64,000 bases of DNA, taken from the NCBI GenBank assembly GCA_014898415.1, contig RCTD01000023.1, forward strand, positions 868,001 through 932,000, in the 5' to 3' direction. A program made the translations under genes and the position numbers. The notes under the pieces were generated by a model that ran no database searches, was not told where the DNA came from, and saw only the letters and a list, made by a program, of their open reading frames with translations. The DNA comes from Stromatinia cepivora. Lineage: Eukaryota; Ascomycota; Leotiomycetes; Helotiales; Sclerotiniaceae. Within the stretch, counting starts at the first letter, position 1, and every line of letters begins with the position of its first letter. Of the stretch, positions 13,943-24,840 are shown piece by piece.

Positions 13943-14278
13943 TTGAATAATCAAATAGAATTCGTCATTTTATTTGCAAATGAAAATATATCAAACGAAA
14001 ATACCTTCAAAATAAAAAGCAATATTATCCATTATAATAATACAAAAAGCAAAAGAGTTATATACAATGTACTAATATTCGAGATATATAGAATAATAAT
14101 AAAAGTAAACATCGATCTTGTAATACAATCTACCTTACAAATTATTACCTCACAATTCGACATCCCTGATATCCCAATTGTTATATACACTAATTCATAT
14201 TCACTATACAAATACTTTATTAAACTAAATACAACAAAAAAGAAAAGATTGATGATCGATATCATAATATTTCGATAA
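13943..14278 (+). pseudogene. Nested copia element: RNase H domain remnant
   Basis: The longest surviving open stretch of the nested element (111 codons). Its pattern, with a conserved I-I-H-x-x-x-T-K-x-K-R-V motif followed by E-I-Y and a later Y-T-N-S-Y-S-L-Y, matches the RNase H end of fungal copia polyproteins. Recognisable sequence continues to about 14450 past a stop codon. A G-to-A bias in the coding strand explains the many Ile, Asn and Lys residues. Confidence 0.7.
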
Positions 14279-15529
14279 TTATACAAACGAAGAGAATTGA
14301 CAGAAATAAGATGAATCAATAGATTCGATAATATTGTTGATACAATAACAAAAACTAATCCTAATAATAGCTTAGAAAAGTTTATTAATACAAATACTTT
14401 CGAAATATATATAAAGGGATAGATAAAACAAGAAATTCATATGAAAATCGATTAGATCTTTATATAAACCAAAATTGATATAAAGATACAATATTAATCA
14501 TTTTTATATTTTATATTTTATTTTCAAAAATTGTAAAAAGAAAAATTTTCATTCTGATTTCATTTTTTAAATCAAAAAACAAAAACATTCAGATATTATA
14601 CAAATCAATCAACAACGAAAAACTCTTTTGCAAAACCAGAATCAAGCAAAAAAAGCTTCTTTATTAAAGAAAAAGAAGTAGGATTTTGATCGAGAAAAGT
14701 ACGAGAAAAAGAAAATAAATTAAATCAACCAACAAAACCAATATACAAACGATCTGAGTATACATAACGAATCCCATAATCGCACTACTTATAATTCCCA
14801 TAACTATTCCCGAAATACTCTTCTATACAATAATATTTAAGAAAAGAAATCAATCTTTAACGATAATATTCTTTATAAGATTCTTTAACCAAAATACTCT
14901 GATTTTGTATTAAAAGATTATTAATATATAAAATACATATCGATTATATTTGAACAAACGTAATACGATTTCATACAAATAGAATAAGATATCCTGGTAT
15001 AGCCAGAATAACAAATTAAAGAACATTATAACAATAAAGAACAAATTCCTTATTATCAATCAAGAAAATAGGATTTTGATTCAATTGAACTAAAGTATTT
15101 ACAGTATTATATAATTGAAAAACCCTATTGTATAAAGAATCAATATATTACAAACAATACAAGCTTTATAACAAATACAAAATAAGATCTCAATACAATC
15201 AATTACCCTGTAACCGATATGAAATATACATTTTCGAAAGTTCGGCAAATACAATCTTCAATAGCTCTATAACCATTAATACAATCCCGAAATCAAAAAT
15301 ATCGACCAAGCCGATCGAAAAATACATACAGGATGAAAAACTTCTGTTTCGATAAAATTGAAGAATACAAATATTGGATGTTTAATTGATTTGGGAAAAG
15401 AATTCATTATATTCGTTTAAATAGAAAATAAACACAAAGATCGAACTAAACGATTAAATAGCTACCTATATTCCAATAATCAATCTGATTCATATATATA
15501 GCATTTCATACGAAAAAGAAAATTAAACC

Positions 15530-15717
15530 TGTATTGAAACATATAACTAACGAAACACATAACACCATCATATATTTCCCCCACATCGTAAGTAGGATAG
15601 CAGCATCTATATAGATTAGTAGAACCCCGTTATACAAAAGAATTAAACAGAATAATAGAACCATCTTTACCCCATACACGTTTTGTGTATACACCCCCTT
15701 ACGAAGTCTGTCCAACA
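15530..15717 (+). repeat. 3' LTR of nested copia element
   Basis: 188 bp, starting TGTATTGAAAC and ending TGTCCAACA, followed by the GGAAT duplication. A purine-rich run lies just upstream (about 15510-15528). Confidence 0.85.
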
Positions 15718-15722
15718 GGAAT

Positions 15723-18664
15723 ATTTAATATAATTACTGAATTCGGTATAATATCTATTGAAGAGAACATTTAAAACAAAGATGATATAGATATCACATT
15801 TGATATTGAGGATAAAGAAAATACTTTGTTTGCTATTGGTCTATTATAAAATCTTCGATCTGATTTTATATTCTTTATTCCTTATAGATCTAATTTACAA
15901 TTTCTTAATTTAAAATTCAAATCTCTTTCTTGATAAGATTTATCTATAATTATTCTGTTTGATCGAAATATATAATCTAACTCTAAAGAATATACTTTGA
16001 TATATTTATTTATAACTTTTGAGTATCCTAAAAATACACCGATTTTCGAAGTATCCCGTAATTTGTTATATCTTTATCCTTTCGAAATAATCTTAGGATT
16101 AATATAAATATAACATTTGTTCCCCCAAACTTTATATATCTTTATATCTGATATTATATCTATAAAAGCTTTTATAAAGGATCGATCTATTCCATTTATA
16201 TTAAGATCAATACTAATATAATTTCTGATATAAATATTATACTCTACAATTTCATTTCAAAATTCTAATAATAATCCAGTTTTTTTTAATATTGTTTTTA
16301 TATTTGCTTTTGCAATCTTTATATTCCGTTTTGCAAATCTATTTTGATATAAAAAAACAATTATTATAATTTCGGATTATATACTTGATAACCATTTACA
16401 AATAACTTATAGGAATTCTAATACATTGTTAATCCTAATTACAATAATCTTTTCTCCAGTAATTAATTCCATCTCCTTTTTCCAAGTTTTCAATATTTGA
16501 ATTCTATCATCTTTTTATTTAAATAATATAATCCAATTTACTTTTATACAATTATTAATGATCAATATAAAATAACGATTCCTTCGAATCGATTTTGAGA
16601 ATGATTCTGTAATATCGAAATGTATAAATTCGAATCTCTTTGATTTATACAGACTCAATTGCTTCGAAATACGATTGGTTATTTTAGTGAGTATATATAC
16701 TTTGTAGATATCTAATTCAATTGGAATCTTTATTAGCTTGATTATATTAGATACCTTATATAGATTCTTGATTTTGTCTGGACCTAGATGATTGAATCTT
16801 CAATATTATAACAAATATCTTTCTTTTTTCTTGAATATTAATTTGTTATCGATACTTTTGATACTATCAATCATTTTTAAAGAAAAACCTTTTTCCTAAT
16901 CATTTTGATATATATTCGAATAAAAAACTATATCTTTATATCCTTTGGTTATATATAAAACCATATACATTCCGTTTTGTATTCTAATATAAATGACTTT
17001 CTTATTATCCTTTTTGAAATATATATAATAAGAATTGAATTCCCTTTACAATCCTGTTTCACAGATCCTTTTTTCTAACAATAAATTTACTCCTAGCCCT
17101 AATATATATAACATATTTGAAAATAGTATCTTAGAATTATCTTCGTATACCATATCCATTAAACCCCAATAGCAATAATACATCACTCTTTTATCAATCT
17201 TTATCCTTTATTTGACAATAGATTCTATTGATCTGAATAATAAAGGTTGATCAAATATATATAAAGAAATATCTGTATCGGTATATCATTTACTAAAGGA
17301 AGTTTTATTAATAATCTCCTTTATTAAATTGCAATCTTCCTTTATTATATCCTTAATATCAGAATCTGATTCAGAGATATTGTTAGTAAAGTATACTTAA
17401 TCTTTTTTGTTGAAATAGATTTTCTTTGGATTTGGTGATCTTCTTCTTTTTTAATAACGAAAGTAATTACGAAGAAATTTATTGGTTTATACTAAATATA
17501 GACAATCTCGTATATAATAATCTTCCCTTTGATATAGATCACAAATATTGTTTAAAATCTCGAAATCTGATTCTTGATATCGAAAAATGTACCTAAATCT
17601 TTTCGCAATTTGTACTTACTTTGATCCATCCTTAAAACAAAGTTTCTTAATCTATAAATACTTGATTTTATTATTGATATTAAAATTGATTTGGATATCC
17701 AATATATCCACTACTTCTTGATAATCGATTAAAAGATTATATATTAAAATTAAAAACAAAACAATATCTTGATATACTGACCAATAACTTTTGTCTACAA
17801 TTCCTAATTTCCTTCTATACTCTTTCAATTTATCCTAAACTTCGATAATAATTATATCAGGATAGATATCGAATTGGAATTTGAAGTTCTGGATCATTAT
17901 TATATATATATTGATTATAATTATATTAACTCTAATATATTTTGATTTAAAATATCTTCAGAATATATATACTATTGAATATTCGTCAGTAAAGGCTTTA
18001 TTATTATCATTGAATATTATACAAATATATAATAATATATTCGCTTCGTCCTTTAAATATTCCGTTTTCAATTCGATATTATAATATACATAACCATTTA
18101 TCTTATAAACAAATACTATATTGAATCCTGTAATCTGTATATATTTATTTAATATTTGATCAATTATATAAAACCATCCTTTCCCCTTCAATTATATCTT
18201 CGTTTATCTAAACCATTATTTATAATTGTTTTGATCAAACTTCGAAGAGTTGTTTGATTCCGATATTGTGAAAATTTCTTACTGTTTGATAAATATCGAA
18301 AATAGTTTTCGGGTTTTTAAAACGATCTTAAAAAATATACAACGAATAAATTCGGGATAATAAAGAAATATAAAAATAAAACAATAAGAAAATTCGTAAA
18401 ATCATATTATAATGTATTTTCTTGTAACTATACGAATTTGCTCTTCGTTTCTGTTATAATTCTGTATCAGTATTATACAGATTGCTTTCCACTTTGATCT
18501 ATAATATTATGAATTATAAACTATATTGTTATATTTCAATTCTACTTCGATAATACTATATAAAAACTCTGATTTTCATTCTGTTTCATCCCTACTAACT
18601 ATACTAATCTTTTTTCGATTTGCTTTACTTTCTAATCACTATTATACAACCAGATCTCATAATC
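15723..18664 (-). pseudogene. Outer copia element: gag and integrase remnants
   Basis: On the minus strand, a pre-integrase motif (F-N-H-L-G-P-D-K) is readable near 16800-16755, followed by an integrase core down to about 15.8 kb. Two of the three expected catalytic acids are replaced: Asp by Asn in the 'T-D-N' context and Glu by Lys after the 'H-Q-N-G' context. Both changes need only one G-to-A transition. Further upstream (about 18.6-17 kb) the gag region is unreadable beyond short stretches. Confidence 0.7.
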
Positions 18665-18830
18665 TGTTAACTTTTAGTACAGAAAATAATAGTATTATTG
18701 ACTATATAGATTGAACTAAGGATCTATAATTCTAATAGGAGTAGAATTAAGGTTATCCCCAAATATGGTCTGTGCACCATTATGATCACGTGACCTCAAT
18801 TCTAATCCTATGATGGCCTCATTTCCAACA
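18665..18830 (-). repeat. LTR of outer copia element (right copy, 5' LTR)
   Basis: 166 bp, same length as the partner at 6520-6685. It is followed by a (TA)n run starting with TATAT. Confidence 0.85.
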
Positions 18831-18835
18831 TATAT

Positions 18836-19332
18836 ATATATATATATATATCCTAAACATCTATTAATTATCAAACACTCTTAAGATATATAAAATCCTA
18901 TAATTCCCCAAAACGGTAATCTCTATATACTAGATACTCGTTTTTATTATAAAGTTCTTTCGTAATATAATCTTTTTTTTAAAAAAAACGATTAATTTCG
19001 CAGTAATTACACTGGTATTATAAAAGTACTTTTATTATAAGTAATATTAATGTTTTATTATTATAGATTTCTATAGTTTTTATATTTTGGAGGTTTATTG
19101 ATATTATTTAATTTGTATTAATTTAATTATTATAATATATAATATAACATCAGTTAATATCTTAATATCTCATCGGGTTTTCTAGACACGAATATATATA
19201 TATGAATGTAGATATATAATAAAACTCCTTCTTTATATCATATACATCACATACATCACATCATATCCTGTTCTATCTACCTATCTATCATTCTATTCTG
19301 TTCTATCCCATTCATTTATTCCATCCCTTTAT
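18836..19332. other. AT-rich spacer with (TA)n run
   Basis: A TA dinucleotide run follows the LTR, then AT-rich sequence and a short stretch of CATCACATACAT-like and TCTATC-like simple repeats (about 19.24-19.32 kb). No gene seen. Confidence 0.6.
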
Positions 19333-19340
19333 ACCATCCC

Positions 19341-20296
19341 TAGACTGCGCAAAAATTATCTATACCCATGGGTAATCCGCAGATAATCCGCTCCATAAAT
19401 TACCCATCAAAAGTCCTACCCATTCTGCAGATTATCCATCAAGGCTTCAAAATTACCCGCCCTATATAAATAATCCGCGGATTATTTACAGATAATCCAT
19501 CTATTTATAAATAAATAGATAATTTATAGATATATAAATTATTTACAAATTATCTACAAATAATCTATATATCCACAGATTATTTGTAGATTATTTATAA
19601 TTTTTTTATAATATTTTATAATTAATATAAAGATTAATATAAAATTATAATATTTATATAATATATTAATTATTTATATATAATATTTATATTTATTTTG
19701 ATAAGTTTTGATTATTCTTTATTTTCTTTTTTAACTATTTCTAAAGTTTTTATATTGGTTTTACTATATTCTTTTATATAATTAAATAAAGGATAGTAAT
19801 TGATATTCTTCATCTTTTATAACCTTTATATTATTATTAATTTAAGGGGGAAAAAAGGTTTTGTAGATAATCGATATTTCTTTCAATTGCAATGTAATAA
19901 TAAATTATAAATATAATTCAGAATCACAACGATAAAATGATGATTGAGATAATAATTGAGATCGATAATGAAATAATATTAATAATAATGAATTAATTGG
20001 AATTGGAAATCGTTTTCTTTTATTCCGATCTTCATTTTATTGGATTCTATTAAACATTTATAAATTATTTATAAATAATCTATAAATAATCTATAGATTA
20101 TTTATATATCTACAAATTATCTATCTATCCATAAATAAATAGATAATCTACAAATATATAGATAATCTATAGATTATCTATAAATAACCTATAAATTACC
20201 CATCCAGATTTTGGATTACCTATTCCGTTTAATAGATACCCGCAGATTATCTGTCAAGGCTATTATCCGCCTCGCGGATACCCGTTGCGCAGCTTA
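19341..20296. mobile_element. hAT-like non-autonomous DNA transposon (956 bp)
   Basis: The element starts TAGACTGCGCAA and ends TTGCGCAGCTTA, near-perfect inverted termini. It is flanked by an exact 8-bp duplication, ACCATCCC, at 19333-19340 and 20297-20304. Eight-base duplications and short termini are the hAT hallmark. Near both ends there are many copies of ATAATCCGC-type and GATTATC-type motifs in both orientations, which resemble the subterminal transposase-binding repeats of hAT elements. The centre is extremely AT-rich and has no coding frame, so the copy is non-autonomous (MITE-like). Confidence 0.85.
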
Positions 20297-20304
20297 ACCA
20301 TCCC

Positions 20305-20758
20305 TCACTCAAAAATATTCAAATACTCAAATATTCACAAGTTCACAACACAGCACCATATATAGTACAAACTGCAAATCGCAATACATAATTATCTAGG
20401 TATTCCGATTTCTATTTACCACTATGTATGTATTTAAAGCCATATAATACCTAGACTCTAAAATGCTATATCATACATCCATCCATACTACCTGCCCAGT
20501 AAGTATCCCAATAAACCAACCCCAGGGTATCATTACAAAGAAAAGTACTGTATTGGGAAGTGCCCCCTCCAAAAAAAGAAAAAAAGAAAACAACAGAAAA
20601 AAAGAAGAAAAAGAAAACGGTATCATCCACACCTGTCATCGCCTCTTCTATCAATTCCGTGGTTTCACTTCTCTGCGCCCGTTTCCCTATTCATACAAAT
20701 ACAAGTACAATCCAAACACACCTCTCACTCCCTCAAACACCATCCCTCACCTCACATT
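20305..20758. other. Intergenic spacer with purine-rich tract
   Basis: Between the hAT-like element and the ELMO gene 3' end. An A/G-rich tract at about 20567-20618 creates low-complexity open frames that I do not accept as genes. Confidence 0.5.
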
Positions 20759-22954
20759 TCACACCTCATAATAATAATCCTCATCCAGACCCTCTCTACT
20801 AGGTACCTTTCCCGCTCCCACCTGCGGTCCTCCATACCCATTAGCATCATCCAACCTAACATTCAACAAGCGAATCTTCAATCCATATTCACTAACTAGC
20901 CCTACAAGTTTATTAGTTTCCGACGTGATAGGCGCTTGATTCAACAACATCAGTAGTCCATCCAACCATTCGGATGCGAGACTATGTGTAGGAGGCATTA
21001 AAGTAAGGATAGATTTTTCAGCCGGATCAGTACCATCCGGTTGTGTTTTATTTTCGGCGCTGATGTAAGTATTAATTGTGATTTTGGTGGTGGTATTTGG
21101 TTTGGATGATGCATTGGTATCTTTGAGGGTTGATGAGCTGGAGATACTCGAGCCATCATCATGGGATGCGGAAACATTGGAAACGACTGAGCTAATAGTA
21201 CTCAAATCGATTTTTTCAAGTAATTGATCCAGTGTTGGTTCTTTGCTCATTTGGTGATCGAAATCAAAATAGTGTAGGAAACGACGATTATGTGAAAGTT
21301 TGACGAAGCGCCAACTTGTAGTTAGTATTCTTTTTCCTAAACTTTTTGTAGAGGTTGATCCTTCTTCGCTGACGATCTTTGGTTGGATTATCCTTGGGAA
21401 CCATGCTCCTTGAAGTAAACATCGTATTCTCTGTTCCTTAACAAATAAAAGAGCTTCATGTTTGAGTTCATCTTTCACTTGATGTAAATGTTGACCCCAT
21501 TCATCTTCGAACGTCAGTTCCAATAACTCCATCTGTAGATTTCGTAGTTTTGAATATTCGAATTCCGCTAATTCTTCCTCTACCTCTAGAACATCTTTTG
21601 TCCTTGAAGCCTGTCCTACTACTTGCTCAACTAATATTCGAACAAGTTCTGCAACTTTTATGAAATCATCCTGCTCAGCTCCTGTAGCTTTCCATAACCT
21701 AAAGAAAGCTTGCAAACTCGATGAGTGTAACCTTGACCACTGTAGTAGTAAAGGCCGGAATATCTTATCATAATTCTTAACACCATCCAACACCAGGTGA
21801 GTTTTCGCATCTTCCGCATCTGATTTGTCAACATCGAAATGATCATACAGTATAGATGTAACCATTAAACTAGCTCTTGCAATGGGACACCTTTCGTGCA
21901 GAGGCTTGGAAGATTGCTCCAGTAGGAGCTTTTGAAACGCATCTTCATTCTTCCTAACATAATCCGTCAAGTCCATCATACCAAGAAATCCAGTCGTTTC
22001 AAACTCCCAAGCAGGACTTTCGGTTTCGAAGCCTAATCTCCTCCACTTCTCAGGATTATGTTTCCGACTCCCTTTCTTTTCTCCATTTTCCGATACCTCT
22101 GCTTTTGCTACAGCTCCATTGCTACCATCTCTCTTCTCGGGAGCGCTGGCCAGATGTAATCCCTTCAAAGCTCGTCGATGTTCTGGTCTTTCCAAATCCA
22201 CCTTCACTTCCCTCCATTTTCCTAATAAAACCTTGGTCAAACTTTGAAATTCCAACAGCGCATGCGACAAGTCTTGCAATGCCGAGCTTTGCATCAAATT
22301 ATATGCCGCTTTAATAACCCCTAAATCTTGTAATCGTTTGATGAATTTCGGCCACTCCTCCCCAGTCCCACTACTTTTGCTAACATTATCCTTTCCATGC
22401 CCATTATCATTTGTAATCGCATCCCGCATTAATGCATTGAGAAGCATCAGCGCATTCGCACATAGTAAATGATCCGCAGAGTTAAGTTGTGAGACGACCA
22501 TTTCGAAGAATTGAGGATAAACCGCAACGGCAGGTTTCAATGCTCGAAATCCAAATGCGCCTGGTATTTTTATACGTCCTCCTGAAGATTGTGGATGGCT
22601 CACAATAGCAACCAATATCGACATAGCTCCTCGTAGAATATTAACCAGTGGATGTGTAACGATTAATTCGACAACGCGTTCGACCAATTCTCCTGCACCT
22701 TGTGACTCAAATATTTCCCAACCCATATCGACTTCCAGTAAACGACTTAGACTCTGCAGGGAGTATGCGAGGGTATTTGCATTGGTTGTCATGATCAATC
22801 GACGTAGGATATTGAGGCCTCCCGAGGAAATAAACACATCTGCGAACGAAGGATCATTAATAGAAGATTGTAGCTTGAATACAGCCATTTTGCGCGTAGC
22901 ATCTTCATCACTGTTGAGCCTCGAGAGCAACGAAGGTATATCTGCTTGATCCAT
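20759..22954 (-). CDS. ELMO/CED-12 domain protein (731 aa)
   Basis: A single-exon gene. Residues 1-260 form an armadillo-like helical region (motifs such as L-x-R-L and H-P-L-V-N-I-L-R-G-A-M-S-I-L). Residues about 305-450 match the ELMO domain, with a P-L-x-x-x-C-P-I-A-R-A-S-L-M stretch and a helical core around 'F-R-L-W-K-A'. Residues about 505-680 resemble the PH-like domain that follows in ELMO proteins, interrupted by a Ser-rich insert (about 590-620). ELMO proteins pair with DOCK-type exchange factors to activate Rac GTPases and shape the actin cytoskeleton; a similar role in polarised growth is inferred here. The length fits ELMO1 (about 720 aa). The start at 22954 is supported because the N-terminal helix is in frame and the upstream open frame (to 23097) is in a different phase. 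Confidence 0.85.
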   Translation of the reverse strand: MDQADIPSLLSRLNSDEDATRKMAVFKLQSSINDPSFADVFISSGGLNILRRLIMTTNANTLAYSLQSLSRLLEVDMGWEIFESQGAGELVERVVELIVTHPLVNILRGAMSILVAIVSHPQSSGGRIKIPGAFGFRALKPAVAVYPQFFEMVVSQLNSADHLLCANALMLLNALMRDAITNDNGHGKDNVSKSSGTGEEWPKFIKRLQDLGVIKAAYNLMQSSALQDLSHALLEFQSLTKVLLGKWREVKVDLERPEHRRALKGLHLASAPEKRDGSNGAVAKAEVSENGEKKGSRKHNPEKWRRLGFETESPAWEFETTGFLGMMDLTDYVRKNEDAFQKLLLEQSSKPLHERCPIARASLMVTSILYDHFDVDKSDAEDAKTHLVLDGVKNYDKIFRPLLLQWSRLHSSSLQAFFRLWKATGAEQDDFIKVAELVRILVEQVVGQASRTKDVLEVEEELAEFEYSKLRNLQMELLELTFEDEWGQHLHQVKDELKHEALLFVKEQRIRCLLQGAWFPRIIQPKIVSEEGSTSTKSLGKRILTTSWRFVKLSHNRRFLHYFDFDHQMSKEPTLDQLLEKIDLSTISSVVSNVSASHDDGSSISSSSTLKDTNASSKPNTTTKITINTYISAENKTQPDGTDPAEKSILTLMPPTHSLASEWLDGLLMLLNQAPITSETNKLVGLVSEYGLKIRLLNVRLDDANGYGGPQVGAGKVPSREGLDEDYYYEV

Positions 22955-23679
22955 TGTGTATTGTCGTGTGCTCGTACTTTTGAGGGATCAATGAAGCTGG
23001 GAAATCTGGGGAGTTTGGTCAGGGCGTAATAGGCTTTTGATAACCCCCGTTTTCTCAATTCTTCGATAATCACATTTGTTTTAAAATCTTTCTCCATAAA
23101 AAATTCACTTCAAACTCGAGGTTGGCTCTAAAAATAGACTAGGATCTGGCTTGTTTGTTGGTTGCAATACGGAGATATAAAAACTTAAAGGAGAGTTTAT
23201 TTATTTATTTACCTATTTATATCATACGGAGTATCAATGGATCAGAATCCATGAAGAAAGTCGCGTTTGGTCTGTGCTTCAATAGGTAATTTAAGGTATT
23301 TAGGTATTCAAATCAGTTGATATCAGCAGGTGAAAGCCTCAAAGCATAAAGTCATAAAATTGTCTTATTTTATCAATTGTGATTAACACCTTTATATCGC
23401 TGGAGAGAGTACTATTAGATTGTTTAGTTTGAAGCAATGCAATACTTGTATGATAGGTATGAACTATGACCAACCATATGATGTCTGGAAGTTACAATTC
23501 TTTTGTCAATTTCGTAATTCATAGCTTCATAGATTCCCTCAATGTGAACCGACCAACCCTAACTGCTATGTTATCCCAAATATTTCACGCTATGCGGCGA
23601 AGATACCAAAACTCCATCCCATATGCCGATATGTCTACTATGATATGCCCACTATGTTCACAGCTTAATGTGACTATTT
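22955..23679. other. Intergenic, no gene seen
   Basis: About 725 bp between the ELMO start and the 3' end of the next minus-strand gene. It includes TTTATTTATTTA-type low-complexity sequence near 23200. Open frames here overlap neighbouring genes out of phase. Confidence 0.5.
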
Positions 23680-24840
23680 TCATTGATCGTCTTCATCCAT
23701 CAAACTCAGACAATCCAACTCTGTCCGAATCAACCTATCAAATTCCGCCCTCTCGATCCCAGCTACTTTTGCCAGTCTGTACAAACTCTTTACACTTGTT
23801 GAAATATGTTGTTTGATACCAATTTCATTTTGTTCTCGTGCCTCTGCTCTTTTCTCGAGTTTCGCAACAGTCTCACTTCCACTTGAGCTAGTTCTACTTC
23901 CTGGTCGTGGTTGCACGACTTCAACATATTCCCCGCCATTCATTATTGCACTGCTAGACTCTGAATCCCATGGCTTTACCTCATGAGATGGTGTGTGGTT
24001 TTGTAGATTTTGTTGTAAGGTGGAAGTGATTTGATCATCTTGACCAAGGGACGTCTCGACGGTTCCATTCTGTGCTGCCTCGTCTGGATCATGGTTATCC
24101 ATAGCAGGTTGTACATCGGCATATTGTGCGTAATATGACTCTTCGTCATCAGCACTCTTCGAACTGTTTTGCATTGATTGAGGTGCTGGAGAATGTTTCG
24201 GTGCGGGCGTACGAGAGGGCGTATTGTCATATTGAGCCCAGTAATCATCATCATCGCCATCCTCTGCCTCGGTATCTTTGGCACCATTTGAGACGTTCGA
24301 AAGAGTGCCACTTGCCTGTGTAGATAGTTGTGGAGTTCCAGATATAAAAGCGGTTTCTGCAGAAGCAATGTCTTTCTTTCCCCATCCTTGATTCTCCGGG
24401 TCATATGCTCCCACTTCTCCAATCCTCCAACCATCACCACCCCCAAGCTCATCACCGACGCACCATACAAGCTGCACAGTCAAAGAAAGATCCCTAAGTA
24501 TAACAAGTGCTTGCAAAGTCTCTTCATCAATTCGCCTATATTGTATTTCTACCTCACTCTCCCAGTCAACCTCCACCTCTCCAGAAACAGGATGTGCTTC
24601 CAATCGATCATTTCTTATAGCTTGTTCTAACTTCGAGATATTCGAAGCATCGTAGCAGAGTAGTGGAAGCCATGGTTCGTCTGAGGTTGAAGATAAGATC
24701 TGGACTCTCTGACGTAAAATTGGCGATAGTAAAGGAAGCAGTGCCGTGGGAGGTTGAGGAGATACAGAAGCCGCAGGTAAAGATGCCAAGAGTGGAGCTA
24801 ATAATTGTTCTACTTTCGAAGTTGTTATAGTTGTCGACAT
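23680..24840 (-). CDS. Conserved acidic protein of unknown function (386 aa)
   Basis: I do not recognise the family. Residues 1-60 are helical and Leu/Pro-rich, and residues 60-150 look globular with alternating beta-like stretches. The middle (about 155-345) is acidic and low-complexity, with a repeated aromatic motif: D-D-D-Y-W-A-Q-Y-D at about 196-205 and a related E-E-S-Y-Y-A-Q-Y further on. Residues 345-386 form a charged helix resembling a short interaction segment. The ATG at 24840 gives a start beginning M-S-T-T. The frame stays open 47 codons further to 24981, but that extension reads like untranslated leader. No signal peptide or membrane segment is seen, so a soluble cytosolic or nuclear protein is likely. 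Confidence 0.7.
   Translation of the reverse strand: MSTTITTSKVEQLLAPLLASLPAASVSPQPPTALLPLLSPILRQRVQILSSTSDEPWLPLLCYDASNISKLEQAIRNDRLEAHPVSGEVEVDWESEVEIQYRRIDEETLQALVILRDLSLTVQLVWCVGDELGGGDGWRIGEVGAYDPENQGWGKKDIASAETAFISGTPQLSTQASGTLSNVSNGAKDTEAEDGDDDDYWAQYDNTPSRTPAPKHSPAPQSMQNSSKSADDEESYYAQYADVQPAMDNHDPDEAAQNGTVETSLGQDDQITSTLQQNLQNHTPSHEVKPWDSESSSAIMNGGEYVEVVQPRPGSRTSSSGSETVAKLEKRAEAREQNEIGIKQHISTSVKSLYRLAKVAGIERAEFDRLIRTELDCLSLMDEDDQ

Larger units (their letters stand above)
8890..15717 (+). mobile_element. RIP-degraded Ty1/copia-type LTR retrotransposon nested in the outer element
   Basis: Repeats at 8890-9074 (185 bp) and 15530-15717 (188 bp) have inverted termini TGTTGGA...TCCAACA. The element is flanked by a 5-bp duplication GGAAT at 8885-8889 and 15718-15722. 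Plus-strand remnants follow the copia order: gag-like text (about 9.5-10.9 kb), decayed pol, reverse transcriptase (about 13.3-13.8 kb, containing a K-P-L-Y-G-I motif) and RNase H (13943-14450). It inserted between the integrase and reverse transcriptase of the outer element, so the outer element is older. No intact frame longer than about 110 codons remains. Confidence 0.85.
6520..18830 (-). mobile_element. RIP-degraded Ty1/copia-type LTR retrotransposon (outer element)
   Basis: Two 166-bp repeats, 6520-6685 and 18665-18830, start TGTTAAC and end TTCCAACA. TATAT at 6515-6519 and 18831-18835 is a possible 5-bp target-site duplication, though in simple AT sequence. On the minus strand the order is LTR, gag region, pre-integrase and integrase (about 16.8-15.8 kb), an interruption by a second element (8890-15717), then reverse transcriptase and RNase H (about 8.9-6.9 kb). 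The catalytic reverse-transcriptase box is readable near 7740-7713 as Y-I-D-D in a hydrophobic setting, and the RNase H S-A-E-S-E-Y motif near 7080-7040. Integrase before reverse transcriptase is the copia order. All frames carry many stops, so the copy is dead. Confidence 0.85.

Noticed and set aside
20463..20802. Overlapping 62-102-codon frames on both strands
   Set aside because: Created by an A/G-rich low-complexity tract; no domain.
22795..23097. 100-codon minus-strand frame overlapping the ELMO start
   Set aside because: It is out of phase with the ELMO frame, and I found no need for an intron to join it.
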